61,155 bases of DNA from Bradyrhizobium forestalis. GTDB lineage: Bacteria; Pseudomonadota; Alphaproteobacteria; Rhizobiales; Xanthobacteraceae. The DNA is taken from the NCBI RefSeq assembly GCF_002795245.1, contig NZ_PGVG01000044.1, positions 1 to 61,155 of the forward strand, given 5' to 3'. Positions 24,003 to 31,100 of this stretch are shown here, piece by piece; within the stretch, counting starts at the first letter, position 1, and each line of letters starts with the position of its first letter. The position numbers and the translations under genes were made by a program. A model generated the notes under the pieces. The model did not search any database, was not told where the DNA came from, and worked only from the letters and a program-made list of their open reading frames with translations.

Positions 24003-24967
24003 ACCAGGCTGCCGTCATAACGCAGGCCGTGGTCGCGGTCGCGCGCCAGCAGCAGCGGGCCGTCGAGATCGACGAAACGCGCCTGCGGCGTCACCAGCAT
24101 CGCAGGCGCCATCGATAGCGAGGTCGCGACCATGCAGCCGATCATGATCTCGAAGCCGAGCACTTGGGCGGCATCGGCCATGGCAAGGGCCTCGGTGAGG
24201 CCGCCGGTCTTGTCGAGCTTGATGTTCACGGCGTCGTAGCGTTCGCGGAGCGGCGCGAGCGAAGAGCGGTCATGCACGCTCTCGTCGGCGCAGACCGCTA
24301 GCGGCCTCTTAATCCTTGCCAGCGCCTCGTCCGTGCCCGCCGGCAGCGGCTGCTCCACCAGGGTGACGCCGGCCGCGGCGCAGGCGGCAAGATTGTGCTC
24401 CAGATTGGCCTCGGTCCAGGCCTCGTTGGCATCCACGATCAGCTCGGATTCGGGGGCAGCCCTGCGCACGGCCGCGATGCGCTCCGAATCGCCGTCGCCA
24501 CCGAGCTTGATCTTGAGCAGCGGCCGGTGCGCGGCCTTGGCGGTCGCCGCGGCCATGGCCTCAGGCGTCCCTAACGAAATCGTGTAGGCCGTGGTGCACT
24601 CGCCCGGGACCGGGCGGTCCAGCAGGTTCCAGGCGCGCAAGCCCGCCGCCTTGGCCTCGAGGTCGATCAGGGCGCAATCCAGGGCGTTGCGGGCCGCACC
24701 GGGCGGCATGGCGGCCTGGAGGGCCTGCCGCGTCAGCCCGCCCGCCACGGCCTCCTGCATGGCCTGGATGGCGGCCAGCGTCGCCTCGGGCGTCTCGCCG
24801 TAGCGGGGATAGGGCACGCACTCGCCGCGACCGGTCAGGCCGTCCCGGCTGACCTCCGCCATAACAGTCACGGCCTCGGTCTTGGCCCCCCGGCTGATGG
24901 TAAAGCTGCCGGCGATCGGGAAGCGCTCGATTCGGGCCGTCAGAGACACAAGTTTGCTGGAAGTCAT
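23972..24967 (-). CDS. L-Ala-D/L-Glu (dipeptide) epimerase, enolase superfamily
   Basis: A 331-residue enolase-superfamily enzyme of the muconate-lactonizing subgroup. Catalytic and metal residues are visible in the expected order: KIKLGG (catalytic Lys), DANEAW (Asp), EQPLPAG (Glu), CADES (Asp/Glu), and NIKLDKTGGLTEAL (second catalytic Lys). The closing MIGCMVATSLSMAPA is typical of the YcjG/YkfB dipeptide epimerases, which act in murein peptide recycling by converting L-Ala-D-Glu to L-Ala-L-Glu. The exact dipeptide may differ. It converges on, and overlaps, the MFS gene. Confidence 0.88.
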   Translation of the reverse strand: MTSSKLVSLTARIERFPIAGSFTISRGAKTEAVTVMAEVSRDGLTGRGECVPYPRYGETPEATLAAIQAMQEAVAGGLTRQALQAAMPPGAARNALDCALIDLEAKAAGLRAWNLLDRPVPGECTTAYTISLGTPEAMAAATAKAAHRPLLKIKLGGDGDSERIAAVRRAAPESELIVDANEAWTEANLEHNLAACAAAGVTLVEQPLPAGTDEALARIKRPLAVCADESVHDRSSLAPLRERYDAVNIKLDKTGGLTEALAMADAAQVLGFEIMIGCMVATSLSMAPAMLVTPQARFVDLDGPLLLARDRDHGLRYDGSLVYPPDASLWG

Positions 24968-25017
24968 TTTGAACTCTGGCGAAATCTGAACCTGCTAGTT
25001 ACCTCTAGCAACTAACA

Positions 25018-26244
25018 ATGGGCAGTTGGGGATACCTTCTCTGGGTAAGGGCGCGTGCGCAACCATCCGATTCTATCCGTTTCCTGCGCCTCGGCACGGG
25101 AGCGGACATCTTGAGCGGCGATCCGAAGCTGGAGCGGATTGCCAAGGGCAACGCGCTGGCACTCTGCGCCACCGGGACCTGGACCGCGAGCTTTGCGCCG
25201 GTCCTGGAGCGGATGGTGGCTGACGCCGAGAAGCTCGCCGGCGGTCCGCAAAACATCTTCATCGACGTCTCCGAGGTCGCCAAGCTCGATACTTTCGGCG
25301 CCTGGCTGATCGAGCGGCTGCGCCGCAGCCTGACCAAAGGACCCGTCGAGGCGCAGATCGCGGGGCTTTCCGCCAATTATTCCAGCCTCGTCGACGAGGT
25401 GCGGCGGGTCAGGGCGACGGCCGTGGTCGACAGCAGCCCGATCACCATCACCGGCATGCTGGAGCAGATCGGCCGGGCCGTGGCTGGCGTCGCCGGCACG
25501 GTGGCAGGCCTCGTCGACATGCTCGGCGCCGTGCTCGCGGCGGGTTTTCGCGTCCTGATCCATCCGCGCTCGTTCCGCCTGACCTCGACCGTGCACCACA
25601 TGGAGCAGGTCTGCTGGCGCGCGGTGCCGATCATCGTGCTGATCACCTTCCTGATCGGCTGCATCATCGCGCAGCAAGGTATCTTCCACTTCCGCCGCTT
25701 CGGCGCCGACATCTTCGTCGTCGACATGCTCGGCGTGCTGGTGCTGCGCGAGATCGGCGTGCTGCTGGTCGCGATCATGGTCGCGGGCCGATCCGGCAGC
25801 GCCTACACCGCCGAGCTCGGCTCGATGAAGATGCGCGAGGAGATCGACGCGCTGCGCACCATGGGCTTCGATCCGATCGAGGTCCTGGTGCTGCCGCGCA
25901 TGATGGCGCTCGTGCTGGCGTTGCCGATCCTCGCCTTCCTCGGCGCGATGGCCGCGCTCTATGGCGGCGGTCTGGTCGCCTGGCTCTATGGCGGCGTCCA
26001 GCCGGAGGCCTTCCTGCTGCGCCTGCGCGACGCCATCTCGATCGATCATTTCATCGTCGGCATCGTCAAGGCGCCGGTGATGGCCGCCGTGATCGGCATC
26101 GTCGCCTGCGTCGAAGGGCTCGCCGTGCAGGGCAGCGCGGAATCGCTGGGTCAGCACACCACGGCGTCGGTGGTGAAGGGCATCTTCTTCGTCATCGTCA
26201 TGGACGGAGTGTTCGCCATCTTCTTCGCCTCGATCGGGATGTGA
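25018..26244 (+). CDS. mlaE: MlaE-type ABC lipid permease with N-terminal STAS domain
   Basis: A 408-residue inner-membrane permease of the Mla phospholipid transport system. Residues about 35-130 form a STAS (MlaB-like) domain (NALALCATGTWTASFAPVLE, then IDVSEVAKLDTFGAWLIERL). The MlaE domain follows, with STVHHMEQVCWRAVPIIVLI, AIMVAGRSGSAYTAELGSMK and the EIDALRTMGFDPIEVLVLPR coupling region. The fusion removes the need for a separate MlaB. The ATG at 25018 gives the longest form; a TTG at 25111, right before SGDPKLERI, is a plausible alternative start. It is followed two bases later by mlaF and then mlaD, so the three form one operon. Confidence 0.9.
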   Translation: MGSWGYLLWVRARAQPSDSIRFLRLGTGADILSGDPKLERIAKGNALALCATGTWTASFAPVLERMVADAEKLAGGPQNIFIDVSEVAKLDTFGAWLIERLRRSLTKGPVEAQIAGLSANYSSLVDEVRRVRATAVVDSSPITITGMLEQIGRAVAGVAGTVAGLVDMLGAVLAAGFRVLIHPRSFRLTSTVHHMEQVCWRAVPIIVLITFLIGCIIAQQGIFHFRRFGADIFVVDMLGVLVLREIGVLLVAIMVAGRSGSAYTAELGSMKMREEIDALRTMGFDPIEVLVLPRMMALVLALPILAFLGAMAALYGGGLVAWLYGGVQPEAFLLRLRDAISIDHFIVGIVKAPVMAAVIGIVACVEGLAVQGSAESLGQHTTASVVKGIFFVIVMDGVFAIFFASIGM

Positions 26245-26246
26245 CG

Positions 26247-27029
26247 ATGGCAAGAGAAGCTCAAAGCGAGATTCAAAATCCCATCATCCGCGTCCGCGAC
26301 ATCACCGTGCAGTTCGGCAGCACACGCGTGCTCGACGGGCTCAACCTCGACGTCAAGCGCGGTGAGATCCTTGGCTTCGTTGGCCCCTCGGGCGCGGGCA
26401 AATCGGTGCTGACGCGCACCATCATCGGCCTCGTGCCGAAGGTGGCGGGCTCCATCGAGGTGTTCGGCGTCGACCTCGATTCCTCCAGCACGTCGCAGCG
26501 CCGCAACGTCGAGCGGCGCTGGGGCGTCTTGTTTCAGCAGGGCGCGCTGTTCTCCTCGCTGACCGTGCGGCAGAACATCCAGTTTCCGATGCGCGAATAT
26601 TTGCGCGTCTCGCAGCGGCTGATGGACGAGATCACCATGGCCAAGCTCACCATGGTCGGGCTCAAGCCCGAAGTCGCCGAACGCTTCCCGTCCGAGCTCT
26701 CCGGCGGCATGATCAAGCGCGTGGCGCTGGCGCGCGCGCTGTCGCTCGATCCCGACCTCGTCTTCCTGGACGAGCCGACCTCGGGCCTCGACCCGATCGG
26801 CGCCGGCGACTTCGACGAGCTGGTGAGGACGCTCCAGCGCACTTTGGGGCTGACCGTTTTCATGGTAACCCACGACCTCGACAGCCTCTACACCGCATGT
26901 GACCGCATCGCCGTTTTAGGGAACGGTAAGATCATTGCGGCAGGGTCGATCGCCGACATGCAGGCCTCGCAGCATCCCTGGCTGAGGCAGTATTTCCATG
27001 GCAAGCGCGCCCGCGCGGTCATGGGTTGA
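26247..27029 (+). CDS. mlaF: MlaF-type ABC transporter ATPase
   Basis: A 260-residue ATPase that energises the MlaE permease. Walker A is GPSGAGKS (near residue 46), the Q-loop FQQGALF, the signature LSGGMIKRVALARAL, Walker B LVFLDEPTSGLDP, and the switch His in FMVTHDLDS. The GALFSSLTVRQNI form after the Q-loop is typical of MlaF. The ATG is two bases after the mlaE stop codon; translation is probably coupled. Function in retrograde or anterograde phospholipid movement between membranes is inferred from the family. Confidence 0.93.
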   Translation: MAREAQSEIQNPIIRVRDITVQFGSTRVLDGLNLDVKRGEILGFVGPSGAGKSVLTRTIIGLVPKVAGSIEVFGVDLDSSSTSQRRNVERRWGVLFQQGALFSSLTVRQNIQFPMREYLRVSQRLMDEITMAKLTMVGLKPEVAERFPSELSGGMIKRVALARALSLDPDLVFLDEPTSGLDPIGAGDFDELVRTLQRTLGLTVFMVTHDLDSLYTACDRIAVLGNGKIIAAGSIADMQASQHPWLRQYFHGKRARAVMG

Positions 27030-27058
27030 GTAGCTGGGTTGAGTAACCGGAGCACCTG

Positions 27059-27937
27059 ATGGAAACGCGGGCGAATTACGTATTGATCGGCTCGTTCACG
27101 CTGGCGGTGATCGCCGCCGCGATCGGCTTCGTGCTGTGGTTTCAGTCGCTGCACACCACCAAGCAGCGCAGCCCCCTGCGCGTCGTGTTCGAGGGGCCCG
27201 CGGCGGGCCTGCGCAACGGCGGCAGCGTCAACTTCAACGGTATCCGAGTGGGCGAGGTGGTCTCGGTGAAGCTGGACAACCCGCGGCGGGTTGTCGCACT
27301 CGCCATGATCGAGAACAACGCCCCGATCCGCAAGGACACGCTGGTCGGCCTCGAATTCCAGGGCCTCACGGGCGTCGCCGCAATCTCGCTCAAGGGCGGC
27401 GATGAGGCCGCGGCCCCGCCGCCGCTCGACCAGGACGGCATCCCGACGCTCACGGCGGATCCCAACAAGCTCCAGGACGTCACCGAGGCGATCCGCGCCA
27501 CGCTGCAGAACATCAACAAGATCGTCGCCGACAATCAGGAGACGGTGAAGAACTCGCTGAAGAATCTGGAGACCTTCACCAATTCGCTCGCCCGCAACTC
27601 CGAGAAGATCGACGGCGTGATGGCCAAGGTCGACGGCGTCATGCTCAAGGCCGACAATCTCATGCTCGGCCTCAACACGCTGGCCGGCGGCAAGGACGGC
27701 GGCGAGCTGTTCCAGGCGGTGAAGTCGATCCGCGAGCTGGCCGAGGATTTCGACAAGCGCTCTGGCGCGCTGATGAGCGATGGCCGCCGCACCCTCGGCG
27801 ACATCAGCCGCGCCGTGAACAATTTCGACCGCAACCCGACCCGCGTCCTGTTCGGCGCCAGCAATTCATCGCAAGCAGCCCCGCCACCCGAGCCGCCGAA
27901 GCCGGCCGCAGCGCCAGCCGCGAGCGGCAGGCGGTAA
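27059..27937 (+). CDS. mlaD: MlaD-type MCE domain protein
   Basis: A 292-residue substrate-binding component: one N-terminal membrane helix (YVLIGSFTLAVIAAAIGFVL) and one MCE domain (about 38-125) with GPAAGLRNGGSVNFNGIRVG and GLEFQGLTGVAAISLKGG. A long helical region (about 145-265) follows, ending in a Pro/Ala-rich tail. In the Mla complex this type forms a periplasmic hexameric ring that passes lipid to the permease. GGAG precedes the ATG by seven bases. It closes the operon; I see no mlaC or outer-membrane mlaA gene nearby. Confidence 0.92.
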   Translation: METRANYVLIGSFTLAVIAAAIGFVLWFQSLHTTKQRSPLRVVFEGPAAGLRNGGSVNFNGIRVGEVVSVKLDNPRRVVALAMIENNAPIRKDTLVGLEFQGLTGVAAISLKGGDEAAAPPPLDQDGIPTLTADPNKLQDVTEAIRATLQNINKIVADNQETVKNSLKNLETFTNSLARNSEKIDGVMAKVDGVMLKADNLMLGLNTLAGGKDGGELFQAVKSIRELAEDFDKRSGALMSDGRRTLGDISRAVNNFDRNPTRVLFGASNSSQAAPPPEPPKPAAAPAASGRR

Positions 27938-27956
27938 TAGGCGTCGCCTTTCGCTG

Positions 27957-28096
27957 GCGTGTCCCGACAAGCGGCAACGCATAAGCGTTGCCGCGCAGAG
28001 CCGGGATCTAGAAGGCAACACGGAACAGGTTGAGAGATGGGCCCCGGCTCTGCAGCGCACCGCTGAAGAAGCGCTGCGCCGCGTCCGGGGCACAAG
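27957..28096. repeat. Palindromic repeat, CTCGTGCCCCGGAC family (copy 2)
   Basis: It begins GCGTGTCCCGACAAGCGGC and ends GCGTCCGGGGCACAAG, with CGCAGAGCCGGGAT and ATGGGCCCCGGCTCTGCAGC in the centre, the same blocks as at 60597 and, in part, 21212. Confidence 0.85.
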
Positions 28097-28106
28097 CAAA
28101 CAAAAA

Positions 28107-28126
28107 CGGAGCCTTCGAGGGCTCCG
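28107..28126. terminator. Bidirectional terminator between mlaD and the giant coiled-coil gene
   Basis: CGGAGCC (28107-28113) pairs with GGCTCCG (28120-28126). On the minus strand it is followed by TTTTTGTTTG, a strong tail for the gene ending at 28170; on the plus strand CTTTCATTT follows, adequate for the mla operon. Confidence 0.85.
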
Positions 28127-28169
28127 CTTTCATTTCGCTATTCGCTGTTCGCCATTGGCGAGCTTCCGC

Positions 28170-31100
28170 TCACCCCAGCCGTCCCGCCGCATGCGCGAGC
28201 AGGGTGTACACCAGCCCCGTTTCCGAGATCAGGTGGCTGCGCAGCTCCTGCGGGCCGCGGCCGTCGCGGGCGACTTCGTCGAGCAGGCGCTCGAACTCGG
28301 CGACGTAGCGGTCGACCGTGCCCTTGAAGTTGCGGTCGGCGCGGTACTTGCGGGCGACCTCGTCGAAGGCCTTCTGGCCGGCGGGCGTGTAGAGGCGCTT
28401 GGTGAAGGCCTTGTTCTCACCGCGCTGGTAGCGGTCCCACATCTCGGCGGCGAGGTTGCGGTCCATCAGCCGGCCGATGTCGAGCGACAGCGATTCCAGC
28501 GGATTGCCGCTTGCTTGCGGGGCCTGCGGCTGCGGCGCGGGGGCGGCACGGCCACGCGGAGCCTCACGTCCGGTCGGGGTGCCCTGATTGGCGTCCGTCC
28601 GGTTGAGGAGGTCCGACAGCCAGCCGTCGCGGCCCTGGTCGTTGCCGCCAGGTGCAACCGGCGGCGCTTCGGTGCGGCGCGAGGGAGCCGGCATGCCGAG
28701 GTCCGGCGGCGGCAGCGTCGAGGCGCTGCCGGTGTCGCGCATGCGGGTCTCGGTAGCCCGGCCACCGACGGCGGCCATCATCGGCTCTTCCTGGCGCTGG
28801 ACGGCGACGGAAGCGCGGCCCGCCGTGGTGCCGTCGAGGCCGCGGCCGTGCTGGGCCACGATGCGGTTGAGCTCGGCGAGGGCCTCGATCTGGTCGACGA
28901 TCACCTTGCGCATCTGCGCCGTGCTCTCGGCGGCCTCCTGCGGCATCTCGAGCACGCCGCGGCGCAGCTCGTTGCGGGTGGCTTCGAGCTCGTTGTGCAT
29001 CTCGAACGCCATCTGCTTCATGCTGGAGACGAGGTTGGTGAACTTCTCGGTCGACTGCTTGAACATCGCATCCGCCTCGTCCGTGGTCTGGCGGTAGATG
29101 GCGTGCATCGCCTCGATGGTCTGGCGGGGCTCCTCCTCGGACGCCGCACGCACCGCCTCGAACTGGCGGGTGATCGCGGCCGAGCCTGCGCCGGCGGTCT
29201 CGGCGACGACGCGGGCGATGTCGCGGGCGCGCTCTTCGGCGGCCGCCAGCGATTCATCGAGCAGGCCAGTGAAGCGCGACAGCCGCTGGTCGAGATCGGC
29301 CGTGCGCAGGTCGATCGTGGTGACGAGCGATTCCAGCGCCTGCTTGCGTTCGGCGAGCGAGGCGGTGGTGTTCTTGTTGCTCTGCTCGACGACCTGCGCG
29401 GCCTGGACCAGCGCCTGGCCGTGCTTGTCGAACTGGGTCGACAGCTCGCCGAGATCCTGGAGCGCCTTCGTGGTCTTGCTGTTGAAGACGTTGAGCTGCT
29501 CTTCCAGGTTCTGCGTCGCAGCGCCGTTGCGCGAGGTGACGTCGTTCATCGCCGAGACGAAGTCGGCGACGCGGGTCACCAGCGCCCGCTCGAGCGAGTT
29601 GAGGTTGTCGTGCGCACCGGTCAGCACCTCCTGGAGCAGGATGTTGCCTTCGCGCAGACGCTCGAACAGGGCCACCGTGTCGGTGCGCAGGATCTTGCTG
29701 GTCTCCTGCATCTCGGTGACGGCTGCGATCGAGACCTGGCGCGACTGGTCGATCGCGGAGCGCGAGGCCTGCTCGAGGTCCTTGAGCGACTTTCCGACCG
29801 CGCTGGTCGCAATCTCGCTCGCCGCGTTGATGGTGCGGGCGACTTCCGAGCCGTTGCCCATCATGGTCTGCGAGAAGGCCTGGCCGCGCGTCTCGATCGA
29901 CTTCAGCGCGTCGGAGGTGACGCGGTCGATGTCGAGCGTGAGCTGGCTGGTCTTGGAGCCGATCGCGTCGACCAGTGCGCCGCGCTTGGCGTCGATCATG
30001 TTCGACAGACGGTCGGCCTGCTGCTGCACATAGGTGACGATCTCGTCGGTCTTGCCGGTCATGGCCTGGCCGAAGCTGGAGCTGGCGGCGAGCACCGAGC
30101 GCTCGACGTCGGCCGAGCTCGACTTGACCCGCGAGCTCGCCTCGTTGGAGGCGGAGATCAGCGCGTTCTGGGCGTTGAGCGCGCTGGTCTGGATGTCGCT
30201 GGTCGCGTTGGTGGTGGCTGCGCTCAGCGTACGCTCGATCTCGGTCGAGATGGTGCGGATCTGGCTCGCGGCGTCGGCCGAGGTCGAGGTCAGCGAGATC
30301 TGCGCCTCACGCGCGCTGTTGAGGATGGTCGAGGCGGTGTCGGCGCCGACCGCGGTCAGCGTGCGCTCGATGTCCGTCGTCAGCGACTTGATCTGGCTCG
30401 CCGCATCGGTCGAGGCGGAGATCAGTGAGCCCTGGGCCTCGCGAACACCGCTGGTGAGCGCCTCGATGGTGGCGCCGCCGGCGGTCGCCAGCGCGCGCTG
30501 CATCTCGGCCGCGAGCGAACGGACCTGGCTGGTCTGTTCGGCCGAGACCGCGAGCAGGGTGCTCTGGGCGTCGCGGGCGCTGGTGGTGATCGTCTCGGCG
30601 GTCGTCTGGCCGACCTGCGAGAGCGAACGATGCACTTCGACCGCGAGCGACTTGACCTGGCTCGCCGCATCCGAGGACGCCGTGACCAGCGTGCTCTGGG
30701 CCTCGCGGGCGCCGCTCATGATGGTTTCGGCCGTCGAGGTGCCCGCCATCGTGAGCGAGCGCTGCACGTCCGAGGACAGCGCCTTGATCTGGTTGGCGGT
30801 CTCGGTCGAGGCCGCGATCAGCGTGCTCTGCGCATCGCGGGCGCCGGCGGTGATCGATTCCGCCGTGGTGGTGCCGGCCATCGACAGCGAGCGCTGCACG
30901 TCGGCGGTGAGCGCCTTGACCTGGCTGGCCGCATCCGAGGAGGCGGAGACGAGGGTGGTCTGCACCTCGCGGGCGCCGGCCAGGATCGAGGCTGCGGTGG
31001 CGGAGCCCGCCGCCGACAGCGTGCGTTCGACGTCGGCTGCGAGCCCCTTGATCTGGCTGGAGGCCTCGCCCGATGCCGCGACCAGCGTCGACTGCGCTTC

